This document shows positions 27,127 to 35,016 of a DNA stretch of 37,666 nt, piece by piece. How positions within the stretch are numbered: position 1 is the stretch's first letter; each line of letters starts with the position of its first letter. Origin of the DNA: an uncultured Eisenbergiella sp. (lineage in GTDB: Bacteria > Bacillota > Clostridia > Lachnospirales > Lachnospiraceae); the NCBI GenBank assembly GCA_947626995.1, contig CANQUI010000021.1, positions 1 through 37,666 of the forward strand, given 5' to 3'. The notes beneath the pieces were generated by a model. That model ran no database searches. It saw only the letters and a list, made by a program, of their open reading frames with translations, and was not told the DNA's origin. Both the position numbers and the translations under genes were made by a program.

Positions 27127-27333
27127 ATGGCAAATTCTTCTAGAACAAATAGAGTGGAAGTCCCGGAAGCCAAGGCTGCTCTGGATAAGTTCAAGACCGA
27201 GATCGCTTCCGAGTTAGGCGTGAACCTGAAGGAAGGTTACAACGGTGACCTGACTTCCAAGGAAGCCGGTTCCATCGGCGGTGAGATGGTTCGCCGTATG
27301 ATCAAGAAGCAGGAAGAGGAAATGAACAAATAA
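27127..27333 (+). CDS. Alpha/beta-type small acid-soluble spore protein
   Basis: Spore DNA-binding protein that coats the chromosome and protects it from UV and heat. The 68-residue product begins MANSSRTNR and contains the GPR recognition region KTEIASELGV followed by NLKEGYNGDLTSKEAGSIGGEMVRRMI, the conserved core of the family. Two ATGs are available; the one at 27127 sits nine bases after GGAGG (27113-27117), whereas the one at 27121 is only three bases away. It is monocistronic, with a terminator immediately after. Its expected protease, GPR, is encoded at 10447-11376. Confidence 0.95.
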   Translation: MANSSRTNRVEVPEAKAALDKFKTEIASELGVNLKEGYNGDLTSKEAGSIGGEMVRRMIKKQEEEMNK

Positions 27334-27340
27334 CTTCCGC

Positions 27341-27378
27341 AAAAAGGGGATTGCCGCATGACGCGGCAATCCCTTTTT
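27341..27378. terminator. Bidirectional terminator between SASP and CBS genes
   Basis: AAAAAGGGGATTGCCGC, loop ATGAC, GCGGCAATCCCTTTTT: a long near-perfect stem with A and T runs on both sides, so it works in both directions for the convergent genes ending at 27333 and 27379. Confidence 0.92.
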
Positions 27379-27795
27379 CTACCGGTCCTGTTTTTTTCTG
27401 TGCTCGCCGGCAAGATAATGAATGACGTCCCGTCTGGTCACGATCCCGATGAATATGCGCTCATCGTCCACTACCGGCACAAAATTCTGCACGGTCACCT
27501 TTTCCAGTAAAGCTTCCATACTTTCATTCACATGTACGGGTTTGTTATCGTGCGCCCGCTTCAGCTCCATCACGCTGACGCGCTCCATCCTCTGCAGATT
27601 CGGAAAACCCAGCGTTTTGAGCCCCCACAGCACATCCCCGTCGGTGATGGTGCCGATGTATCTGCCGTCCTCCGACAAAAGCGGGACTGCGGCGTACCCG
27701 TGATGCTCCATTTTCTCCAGCGCCTGCCGGAGCGTGTCATCGCTCTGCACATACGCCACCTCGCTCTTGGGCGTTAAAAAAAATAATAAATTCAT
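27379..27795 (-). CDS. CBS-domain pair protein
   Basis: 138 residues made of two CBS motifs (about 12-60 and 78-132: AAVPLLSEDGRYIGTITDGDVLW and FVPVVDDERIFIGIVTRRDVI), an adenine-nucleotide-binding sensor module with no catalytic domain. The start MNLLFFLTPKSEVAYV is strongly conserved among clostridial homologues I recall. Such stand-alone pairs bind AMP/ATP, and the related CbpB/YkuL proteins bind c-di-AMP; the ligand here is unknown. It begins five bases after the DJ-1 gene, so both are probably one transcript. Confidence 0.88.
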   Translation of the reverse strand: MNLLFFLTPKSEVAYVQSDDTLRQALEKMEHHGYAAVPLLSEDGRYIGTITDGDVLWGLKTLGFPNLQRMERVSVMELKRAHDNKPVHVNESMEALLEKVTVQNFVPVVDDERIFIGIVTRRDVIHYLAGEHRKKQDR

Positions 27796-27800
27796 CGGTC

Positions 27801-28364
27801 TTATTCTTCCATCTGCCTTTCATATACAATCTGCCGGGCAAGCTCTTCGGCCTGCTCCTTAGAAAGCAGCTTTTCTACGATCTTGAGTCCGAAGTCGATG
27901 GCGCAGCCCATCCCCCGGCCGGTAATCACATGGCCGTCCGCCTCCGCCGGACGCCCCGTCACCTGCGCGCCTTCCAGATGGGAGGTAAAAGAAGGATAGG
28001 ACGTGGCCCGTCTGCCCCGCAGCATCCCCCGGTGCCCCAATATGGAGGGCGCGGCGCAGATCGCCGCAATCCAGCTGCCCCGGCTGTAAAAACGATCCAG
28101 CTGCTCCATCAGCGGGCGGCAGGCTTCCAGCCGCTCCGTTCCCTTTTTCCCGCCGGGAAGGATCAGCATGTCAAAACCGTCAAAATCCACCTGGGAAAGC
28201 AGGGCGTCCATCCGCACCATAATCCCGTGGGAACCGCTCACATATTCCGTCTCTTCCACCGACACCATCGTCGTCTTGATCCCGGCGCGCCGGCACAGAT
28301 CCACCACTGTCAGCGCCTCGATCTCCTCGTATCCTTCCGCAAAAAACACACCCACTTGTGCCAT
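27801..28364 (-). CDS. DJ-1/PfpI family protein
   Basis: 187 residues from the ATG at 28364 (GGGGG upstream). The DJ-1/ThiJ fold is shown by VGVFFAEGYEEIEALT with the conserved glutamate, ILPGG, and the nucleophile elbow IAAICAAP with Cys103. The DJ-1 subgroup includes deglycase/chaperone-like stress proteins and thiamine-related enzymes; no precise activity can be given. The leader carries a weak promoter and the gene is coupled to the CBS gene. Confidence 0.88.
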   Translation of the reverse strand: MAQVGVFFAEGYEEIEALTVVDLCRRAGIKTTMVSVEETEYVSGSHGIMVRMDALLSQVDFDGFDMLILPGGKKGTERLEACRPLMEQLDRFYSRGSWIAAICAAPSILGHRGMLRGRRATSYPSFTSHLEGAQVTGRPAEADGHVITGRGMGCAIDFGLKIVEKLLSKEQAEELARQIVYERQMEE

Positions 28365-28389
28365 ACAGATCCCCCTTTCTCCTTTTCCC

Positions 28390-28418
28390 ATCATACCAGA
28401 TAAACCGTTCCCCGAAAA
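28390..28418 (-). promoter_or_regulatory. Probable promoter of the DJ-1-CBS operon
   Basis: Minus strand TATGAT (28395-28390) preceded by TGG (extended -10), and TTTTCG 17 bases upstream (28418-28413) as a poor -35. Confidence 0.4.
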
Positions 28419-28447
28419 GGGATAAAGTATGAATTCTTTCTAAACAT

Positions 28448-28476
28448 TTGGAAATGCGGGCCCGGTATGGTACAAT
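28448..28476 (+). promoter_or_regulatory. Sigma-A promoter of the CYTH gene
   Basis: TTGGAA (28448-28453), 17-base spacer, TACAAT (28471-28476), with TGG directly before the -10 (extended -10). Confidence 0.75.
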
Positions 28477-28499
28477 ACTGCCAAAAGGAGGTTCCGGCT

Positions 28500-28943
28500 A
28501 TGGAGATTGAACGAAAATTCACCGTCAAAAAACTGCCCGACGGGCTGGAAGACTTTCCCTTCCGCCTCATCGAGCAGGCTTATCTGAATACGGATCCCGT
28601 GGTACGCGTCCGGCGGGATAACGAGGACTATTATCTGACCTACAAAGGGAGCGGGCTGATGGCCCGGGAGGAATATAATCTTCCCCTGACCCGCGCCTCC
28701 TATGAGCATCTGCGCGCCAAGGCGGACGGCGCCGTCATTTCCAAAAAACGGTATCTCATTCCCTGCCCGCCGTATACCATTGAACTGGACGTCTTTGACG
28801 CGCCCTTTTCCCCTCTGGTCATTGCGGAGGTGGAATTTCCCAGTCTGGAAGAAGCCTCCGCTTTTCTTGCCCCCGACTGGTTTGACAAAGATGTGACGCA
28901 GGATCCGGCCTATCACAACTCCAATTTGAGCAGGCAGGCATAG
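28500..28943 (+). CDS. CYTH-domain triphosphate tunnel protein
   Basis: 147 residues from the ATG at 28500, eight bases after AGGAGG. The N-terminal signature EIERKF (the ExExK motif) and the alternating charged strands (VVRVRRDNEDYYLTYKG, YTIELDVF, IAEVEF) mark a triphosphate tunnel metalloenzyme. Bacterial members hydrolyse inorganic triphosphate or make cAMP; in this short single-domain class tripolyphosphatase activity is most common. Its last 31 bases overlap, on the opposite strand, the end of the beta-galactosidase gene. Confidence 0.88.
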   Translation: MEIERKFTVKKLPDGLEDFPFRLIEQAYLNTDPVVRVRRDNEDYYLTYKGSGLMAREEYNLPLTRASYEHLRAKADGAVISKKRYLIPCPPYTIELDVFDAPFSPLVIAEVEFPSLEEASAFLAPDWFDKDVTQDPAYHNSNLSRQA

Positions 28944-30976
28944 CCATAGGGCGCGATTTCCATCGGGCCTGCCGCTTCCTTTTGCGCCAGCATGTCGTAG
29001 AGCGTTTCCCGCAGAAAGATGCGCTGCCTTTGTCCGCTGTAATTTAAAACCAGATAACAGCGTTTTTGGTCCCGGCACCTGCGCACGGCCAGTTCACATT
29101 CCTGCGGAAGGGACAGCACCCTGTCATGCGGCGATACAATGCCGCAGTAAGACAGGAAATAGGCCGCCGCCTCTTTGGTAAACGCGCTGCCATAATAAAG
29201 GATGCGCCCGTCTCCCAGCTTCTTTTCCGTCATCGCACAGACGCCGGCATAATAATCCGCGGTATAGGTTCCCCGGCTGATGCCTTCCTCCAAAGGGCGG
29301 ATCAGATCACAGAAAACCGCCGCCGGCAGGATGGCGTCCTGGGTTTGGATGGATTGCGGCGCATCCGCCGGCCCCAGACAGGTGGATTCGTATACATCCG
29401 CCCCGGACGCTTCCCGCAAAAGACCCGGCAAAAGCATCTCCACGCACTGTCCGTTTTCCTGCTTCCATCCGGCCCTGCATCCCAAAATCAGCGTTCCGCC
29501 CGCCCTGACATACGAAAGCAAAAGTGCCGCCCGTTCTTTTGTGAGAATCACGGCATGGGGATAAAACAGCACCGGATATTTCTGCAGATCGTAAAGTTCG
29601 CTGTCCTGCTGCAGATACACATAGTCCATCGGCGTATGGCTCAGCTGGGCCGCCTGAAAAATCCCTGCGTCGCTGGCAGCGTTGAGCGCGCCGTGCACGC
29701 CGTCGATCTCCGCGTCCCAGAGATTGTCATAGTCCCTGATCTGGGCAAAAGCCGCTTCGTATTCCGCTCCCGTCAGACATTCCAGTTTTTTTACATCCTC
29801 AGAAAACGCTTTTACCTCTGCCAGCCTCCGGGTGGGCCTTCCGGAACAGTCCAAAATCCCGTTCCAGTAAATCTCCGTTCCCACCGTACTGGTGCGCCAA
29901 CGGAAGAAACTGATATAGTCTGCCCCGTGCGCCACGCTCTGCATGGCCCACAAAGAAAGCTGTCCGGGCTTGGGCGAAGGCTCCCCCGCCCAGTTGACCC
30001 AGCTGCCGCTGCCCGACTGCTGCTCCATGATGCCGAAATGCCGGCAGACGGAACGCACCTCCGTCAGGTTCCGGCTCCATTTGCGATCGTTTAAATCCGT
30101 TTCCCGCTTTGGATCCCGTCCCAGCGCATAGGCGAAATTGGGGTACGAGTCGTAGGTATAAATGTCCAGGCTCTCCTTCTCCATCCGATGATTGTCCATG
30201 TGCCCGAATATGCCGTTGGTGGTGATAAAATCGCCGGGTTTGACATACGCGCGCAGAAGATCCGCCTGCATCCTGCAAAAGGCCAGCGTGCTTTCCGAAA
30301 GAAACCGGATATAATCCAGCAAAAGATGGGGGTTTTGCGCGCCGTTTGCCGTGATCCGGGGCACGAAAACCTCTTCCCAGGCCGTATAGGTCTGATTCCA
30401 GAATACCGTCCCCCACGCGTCGTTGAGCGCCCGGAGGGTCTGGTACTTTTCCCGCAGGAAAGAACGGAACGCCAGCGTATCGCTTTGAGAATAAAACTCG
30501 TTGATTTCGCAGTTTAATTCGTTGTCGATCTGCCAGCCGATAACGGCCGGGTGCCCGCCGTAGCGTTCTCCCAGCCTGCGGACGATCCTTTTGCAAAATT
30601 CCTGATAAACGGGGGAATTGTAATTATAATGCCGCCGCATCCCGTGACGGATCAAAACGCCGTCTTTCCTGGCGTTTAACACCTCCGGATATTTCTCCGT
30701 CAGCCAGGCGGGCGGCGTGGCCGTGGGCGTGGAAAAAATCACCTGCATCCCCATACGGTGCGCCGTCTCCAAAAACGCGTCAAAGAGCCCGAAATCAAAG
30801 TCTCCTTCCCGCTCCTCAAATCGGGACCAGGCAAATTCCCCGACCCGCACGGTCCGGATGCCGTTTTGCAGCATCCGTTCCAGGTCATTTTCCCACATCT
30901 TTTTTCCCCAATGCTCCGGATAATAACAACAGCCGATGGAAAGCCGCGGAAAGTAAAAGTTCTGCTTTTCGTTCAT
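28913..30976 (-). CDS. GH42 beta-galactosidase
   Basis: Glycoside hydrolase family 42, which releases terminal beta-galactose from lactose or plant galactooligosaccharides. The 687-residue protein has the (beta/alpha)8 domain with acid/base Glu153 in WQIDNEL and nucleophile Glu318 in IMEQQSG, then a trimerisation domain (about 395-605) and a C-terminal beta domain. There is no signal peptide, so it is cytoplasmic and needs an oligosaccharide importer not present here. GAAGGGGC precedes the ATG, after a small hairpin (30992-31005). It is separated from glgP by a terminator. Confidence 0.94.
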   Translation of the reverse strand: MNEKQNFYFPRLSIGCCYYPEHWGKKMWENDLERMLQNGIRTVRVGEFAWSRFEEREGDFDFGLFDAFLETAHRMGMQVIFSTPTATPPAWLTEKYPEVLNARKDGVLIRHGMRRHYNYNSPVYQEFCKRIVRRLGERYGGHPAVIGWQIDNELNCEINEFYSQSDTLAFRSFLREKYQTLRALNDAWGTVFWNQTYTAWEEVFVPRITANGAQNPHLLLDYIRFLSESTLAFCRMQADLLRAYVKPGDFITTNGIFGHMDNHRMEKESLDIYTYDSYPNFAYALGRDPKRETDLNDRKWSRNLTEVRSVCRHFGIMEQQSGSGSWVNWAGEPSPKPGQLSLWAMQSVAHGADYISFFRWRTSTVGTEIYWNGILDCSGRPTRRLAEVKAFSEDVKKLECLTGAEYEAAFAQIRDYDNLWDAEIDGVHGALNAASDAGIFQAAQLSHTPMDYVYLQQDSELYDLQKYPVLFYPHAVILTKERAALLLSYVRAGGTLILGCRAGWKQENGQCVEMLLPGLLREASGADVYESTCLGPADAPQSIQTQDAILPAAVFCDLIRPLEEGISRGTYTADYYAGVCAMTEKKLGDGRILYYGSAFTKEAAAYFLSYCGIVSPHDRVLSLPQECELAVRRCRDQKRCYLVLNYSGQRQRIFLRETLYDMLAQKEAAGPMEIAPYGYACLLKLEL

Positions 30977-31033
30977 GTCTGCCCCTTCTTCCTGCCAAAC
31001 GGCAGAAAATACCCTTGGAAAGCCTGCTTACGT

Positions 31034-31069
31034 AAAAACTGGCAGAATGGGACGAGCCCGTTCTGCCAG
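31034..31069 (-). terminator. Terminator of the pfp-glgP operon
   Basis: Minus strand CTGGCAGAACGGG, short loop, CCCATTCTGCCAG, then TTTTT: a 13-base-pair stem with one G-U pair, 25 bases after the glgP stop. Confidence 0.88.
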
Positions 31070-31094
31070 CCTTCACGTCCTGCGACGCTTTGTT

Positions 31095-33404
31095 TTAATT
31101 CAGTTTCCAGATATCCCGGTTGTACTCCGCAATGGTCCTGTCAGAAGAGAAGAAGCCCGCCTTTGCGATGTTCACCAACATCATACGTTTCCACTTCTCC
31201 TGATCCTCATAATCTTCAAACATCCGATCCTTGGTGGCGATATAGTCCTCCAGATCCAGAAGGGTCATAAACCAGTCCTTATTGAGGATCTCGTGATAAA
31301 GCCGTTCCAGATTCTCCCGATGTCCTACCGCCATGGCCTGTTCGCCGACGATGAAGTCCACCGCCTCTTTGATGACAGGGCTGTTCTCATAATAGGAACG
31401 GGACACATAGTCGCTGTTTTGATAATGGGCGATTACCTGCTCGCTCTTCTCGCCGAAGATATAGATATTCTCGTCTCCCACCAGCTCGTGGATCTCCACA
31501 TTGGCCCCGTCCGAAGTGCCCAGGGTCACGGCGCCGTTTAACATGAACTTCATGTTGCTGGTACCGGACGCCTCCTTGGAAGCCAGCGAAATCTGTTCGG
31601 AAATGTCGCAGGCGGGGATCAGCTTCTCCGCATAGCTGACATTATAGTTCTCCACCATGACCACTTTCATGTAATCCTTTACATCGGGATCATGATTCAC
31701 AATCTCCTCCAGAACCAGGATCAGATGAATGATATCCTGCGCGATCACATAGGCCGGCGCAGCTTTTGCGCCAAACAGGAAGGTCAGCGGCCGTTTAGGC
31801 TTTTTGCCGCTCTTGATCTCCAGATATTTGTGGATGATATACAGCGCGTTCATCTGCTGCCGTTTGTACTCATGCAGACGTTTTACCTGAATATCGAAGA
31901 TGGAATCGGGATTGATCTCCTCGCCTTCCATTTCTTTGATATAGGCCGAAAGCTCCAGCTTCTTCTGGCGCTTCACATCCGCCAGCGCCTGCAGGAACTT
32001 CTCGTCATCCTTGTATGCCAGCAGTTTCTCCAGTTCATTGGCATCGGTCTGATACCCCTTGCCGATGGTGTCCGTAATCAGCGCGGCCAGTTCCCGGTTA
32101 CAGGACAAAAGCCAGCGCCGGAAGGTGATGCCGTTGGTCTTATTGTTGAATTTTTCCGGATAGATCCGGTAAAAAGGATGCAGCTCCGTATTTTTGAGGA
32201 TATCGGTATGGATGGCGGCCACGCCGTTGACGGAGAAGCCGTAATGAATATCCATATGCGCCATGTGGACGCGATTTTCGTTGTCGATGATCTGTACCGC
32301 GGGATCGTCGTACTTTTCCGCTACCCGACGGGCCAGCTCCCGGATAATGGGAACCAGCTGCGGCACTACCTTCTCCAGATAGGCGATCGGCCACTTCTCC
32401 AGCGCTTCCGCCAGAATGGTGTGGTTGGTATACGCGCAGGTTTTGCTCACCACTTCAATGGCCTCGTCCATGGTAAAGGCTTTATTGTTGACCAGGATCC
32501 GAATCAGTTCCGGAATGACCATGGACGGATGGGTATCGTTGATCTGGATGACCGCATGTTCATACATCTTGTGCAGATCGTACTGCCGCTCCTTCATCTC
32601 CTGCAGGATGAGCTGCGCGGCGTTGCTGACCATGAAATACTGCTGGTAAATGCGCAGCAGATGTCCCGCCTCATCCGAATCGTCGGGATATAAGAAGAGC
32701 GTCAGGTTCTTCTCGATATCGCTTTTATCAAAGCTGATGCCTTCTTTTACAATGCTCTCGTCCACGCTCTCAATGTCGAACAGACGCAGCTTGTTCACGC
32801 CGTTCTCATAGCCGATTACATCAATATCGTAAAGTCTCGAAGTGACCTTCCGGTCTCCGAAATAAACGTCATAACTGATGTCCGTTTTGTTCAGCCAGGA
32901 ATTTTCCTCAATCCAGTCGTTTTTCTGCGCGCTCTGTTTGCGATCCTCAAACACCTGCTTGAACAGGCCCAGATGATAATTCAGGCCGATCCCCTCGCCG
33001 GGAAGTCCAAGGCTTGCGATAGAGTCCATAAAGCACGCGGCCAGACGCCCCAGTCCGCCGTTTCCAAGGGACGGTTCGGGCTCCAGCTCCTCGATACGGG
33101 ACAGGGATTTTCCGTTCTTTTTGAGTAAGGAATCCACCTTGTCATAGATGCCGAGATTGATCAGGTTGTTGGAAAGCAGCTTTCCGATCAAAAACTCAGC
33201 GGAAATATAATAGACCTTCTTGGCTCCTTCGTTGGGCACCGTAACCTGGGCCAGCCCCTTTACCAGAAATAAAAGGGCGTAGTAAACCTCCTGGTCCGTC
33301 GCCTCTGCAATGGACTTTTTGTACAGGCGCTGGGTAATCGCCTCCAGCTCCTTATCCACTCTCTGCTCCAGAATCTCTCTCTGAATCGTTTCCTGCATTT
33401 TCAT
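31095..33404 (-). CDS. glgP: Glycogen/alpha-glucan phosphorylase
   Basis: Pyridoxal-phosphate enzyme that removes glucose from glycogen as glucose-1-phosphate. The 769-residue product (shorter than the 800 or more of many homologues, normal for Clostridia) has [15 protein letters not shown] near 110, NDTHPS, and the cofactor lysine Lys619 in [14 protein letters not shown]. Mammalian-type N-terminal phosphorylation and AMP sites are not evident. The first ATG at 33404 has GGAGG six bases upstream. It follows pfp by 37 bases, so glycogen breakdown and upper glycolysis share a promoter. Confidence 0.96.
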   Translation of the reverse strand: MKMQETIQREILEQRVDKELEAITQRLYKKSIAEATDQEVYYALLFLVKGLAQVTVPNEGAKKVYYISAEFLIGKLLSNNLINLGIYDKVDSLLKKNGKSLSRIEELEPEPSLGNGGLGRLAACFMDSIASLGLPGEGIGLNYHLGLFKQVFEDRKQSAQKNDWIEENSWLNKTDISYDVYFGDRKVTSRLYDIDVIGYENGVNKLRLFDIESVDESIVKEGISFDKSDIEKNLTLFLYPDDSDEAGHLLRIYQQYFMVSNAAQLILQEMKERQYDLHKMYEHAVIQINDTHPSMVIPELIRILVNNKAFTMDEAIEVVSKTCAYTNHTILAEALEKWPIAYLEKVVPQLVPIIRELARRVAEKYDDPAVQIIDNENRVHMAHMDIHYGFSVNGVAAIHTDILKNTELHPFYRIYPEKFNNKTNGITFRRWLLSCNRELAALITDTIGKGYQTDANELEKLLAYKDDEKFLQALADVKRQKKLELSAYIKEMEGEEINPDSIFDIQVKRLHEYKRQQMNALYIIHKYLEIKSGKKPKRPLTFLFGAKAAPAYVIAQDIIHLILVLEEIVNHDPDVKDYMKVVMVENYNVSYAEKLIPACDISEQISLASKEASGTSNMKFMLNGAVTLGTSDGANVEIHELVGDENIYIFGEKSEQVIAHYQNSDYVSRSYYENSPVIKEAVDFIVGEQAMAVGHRENLERLYHEILNKDWFMTLLDLEDYIATKDRMFEDYEDQEKWKRMMLVNIAKAGFFSSDRTIAEYNRDIWKLN

Positions 33405-33441
33405 ATTCAGCCTCCACTTCGCGTTTTGTGTTTCTGTCCTC

Positions 33442-34671
33442 TTATTTTCTCACCAGGTGCCTGGGCAGACCATTGACATAGAGGGGAGTCAGCTCGCCCA
33501 TGATCAGCGGACGGGCATATTTTTCATATTCTTCATTCAGACCGCAGCCGTCCGGTGTGATCCACTCGGCCGGAACCGGTCTTTCCACGTTGGCGATGGC
33601 GTGAATGTCAAATGCGCTGGTGCCGCACAGATAAGGTGTCTCGCCCTTGCGATCCAGGGTGATCATCATGCCGGTCTTGCCTTCTTCGGCGGCCATGACC
33701 GCCTCGTAACCGACTTCAAACGCCTCGTTGACATCCGTCAGGGACGCTAGGTGGGTCGCCGCCCTCTGCAGGGTGGAAAACTCAATGGCGCGGGTCTTTA
33801 ATCCGGTCTCGGAAGCAATCCGCTGCGCCAGAAAAGCGGCAGTACCGGAAAGCTGCTTATGACCAAAGGCGTCCACCGCCACATTTTCGTTTGCCAGTTC
33901 GCATACAAAACGGCCGTCCGCCAGATGCACCCCTTCGGAAACCGCGATGACAACGGAAGACTTGGTCTCAGCCAGCCGCTTCACATTCTTCATGAACGCG
34001 TCGATATCAAATACCGTCTCGGGAAGGTAGATCGCGTCGCAGCCTTCGCAGTCGTCGCCCTTTGCCAGCGCGGCGGCGGCGGTAAGCCAGCCCGCGTGAC
34101 GGCCCATGATCTCTACGATACAAATGGTCGGTTTCTTCGCGCCGAAGGACGCGTTGTCACGGATGATCTCCTTAATGGATGCGGCGATATACTTCGCGGC
34201 GGATCCGTATCCGGGACAGTGGTCCGTGATCGGAAGATCGTTATCAATCGTCTTGGGAACGCCCATAAAGCGCTGGGGCTTATTGTGCGCCGCGGCGTAA
34301 TCGGACAGCATCTTTACCGTATCCATGGAATCGTTGCCGCCCGCGTAAAACAGACATTCGATATCGTGTCTTTCCATGACCTCGAATACCTTTTCGTATA
34401 CGTCCTCATGGCCTTCGATCTTGGGCATTTTAAAACGGCAGGATCCCAGAAATGCGGAAGGGGTCCTCTTTAAAAGCTCGATGCCGGTGGGATCGTCCAG
34501 ATACTCACCCAGATCGATCACCTGATCCTCCAAAAAGCCCTCGATGCCATGCACCATCCCATATACTTTGTTGACGCCCAGCTCCTTTGCGGCGGAAAAG
34601 ACACCGGCCACAGAGGAGTTAATCACGGCCGTGGGGCCGCCGGACTGTCCAACGACAATATTTCCTTTCAT
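33442..34671 (-). CDS. pfp: 6-phosphofructokinase, PPi-dependent type
   Basis: Phosphofructokinase of 409 residues. GGNDS at 111-115 puts Asp114 where ATP enzymes have glycine (GGDGS), and Lys140 is in PKTIDND; both mark pyrophosphate-dependent enzymes that make glycolysis reversible and save ATP. Asn113 instead of the usual Asp of GGDDS is a variation. MGRHAGW (about 189-195) is the fructose-6-phosphate-binding region. AAGGAGA precedes the ATG. Phosphoryl donor is inferred from these residues, not shown. First gene of the operon with glgP. Confidence 0.9.
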   Translation of the reverse strand: MKGNIVVGQSGGPTAVINSSVAGVFSAAKELGVNKVYGMVHGIEGFLEDQVIDLGEYLDDPTGIELLKRTPSAFLGSCRFKMPKIEGHEDVYEKVFEVMERHDIECLFYAGGNDSMDTVKMLSDYAAAHNKPQRFMGVPKTIDNDLPITDHCPGYGSAAKYIAASIKEIIRDNASFGAKKPTICIVEIMGRHAGWLTAAAALAKGDDCEGCDAIYLPETVFDIDAFMKNVKRLAETKSSVVIAVSEGVHLADGRFVCELANENVAVDAFGHKQLSGTAAFLAQRIASETGLKTRAIEFSTLQRAATHLASLTDVNEAFEVGYEAVMAAEEGKTGMMITLDRKGETPYLCGTSAFDIHAIANVERPVPAEWITPDGCGLNEEYEKYARPLIMGELTPLYVNGLPRHLVRK

Positions 34672-34743
34672 GTTTCCATCTCCTTCTATTCTGATCCCTA
34701 TTTTCTTTTTTTGCGCAGACTTACTCCATAAGACTGCATAGTA

Positions 34744-34772
34744 AGTATAGCAGATTCCCTATTCCCTGACAA
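34744..34772 (-). promoter_or_regulatory. Sigma-A promoter of pfp-glgP
   Basis: Minus strand TTGTCA (34772-34767), 17-base spacer, TATACT (34749-34744), about 70 bases before the pfp start. Confidence 0.8.
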
Positions 34773-34806
34773 GAGAAAATTCGGCACAATCCTCTATAAA
34801 ATATAG

Positions 34807-34833
34807 AAAACCCCGAAAGAATCGGGTTTTTTT
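34807..34833 (+). terminator. Terminator in the pfp/alsT divergent region
   Basis: AAAACCCCGA, loop AAGAA, TCGGGTTTT with T7, a good plus-strand terminator between two divergent promoters and with no plus-strand gene before it. The A run on the left makes it weakly bidirectional. Confidence 0.65.
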
Positions 34834-34842
34834 GAAAAATCC

Positions 34843-34871
34843 TTGACTTTAATGCGTTAGCTAAGTATAAT
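34843..34871 (+). promoter_or_regulatory. Sigma-A promoter of alsT
   Basis: TTGACT (34843-34848), 17-base spacer, TATAAT (34866-34871). The predicted leader is about 140 bases long. Confidence 0.85.
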
Positions 34872-34890
34872 GTAAAGCAAAATGTTGGGA

Positions 34891-34971
34891 AGACATAGGG
34901 ACAATGGGGTCCTGTCCGTTTCGGCGCCGTTTTGATCCGGTTCCGTCGGGACAGAACCATTTTTTATGTCT
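34891..34971 (+). promoter_or_regulatory. Attenuator-like structured leader of alsT
   Basis: GGTCCTGTCCG (34908-34918) pairs with CGGGACAGAACC (34947-34958), directly followed by T6 (34960-34965), a terminator shape with a large loop. CTGTCC (34912-34917) can instead pair with GGGACA at 34898-34903, dissolving the terminator. AGACATA (34891-34897) pairs with TATGTCT (34965-34971), closing the region and covering the end of the T run. This mutually exclusive layout is what riboswitch or attenuator leaders look like. It lacks glycine-riboswitch and T-box signature bases; the ligand is unknown. Confidence 0.5.
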
Positions 34972-35016
34972 GCCTGCACTCTGGTTCATACCTATTTAAT
35001 ATGAGGAGGAAAAAAC

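Noticed and set aside
34891-34971. Glycine riboswitch or T-box upstream of alsT
   Set aside because: Conserved core bases of either class are not found; only the general attenuator shape is supported.
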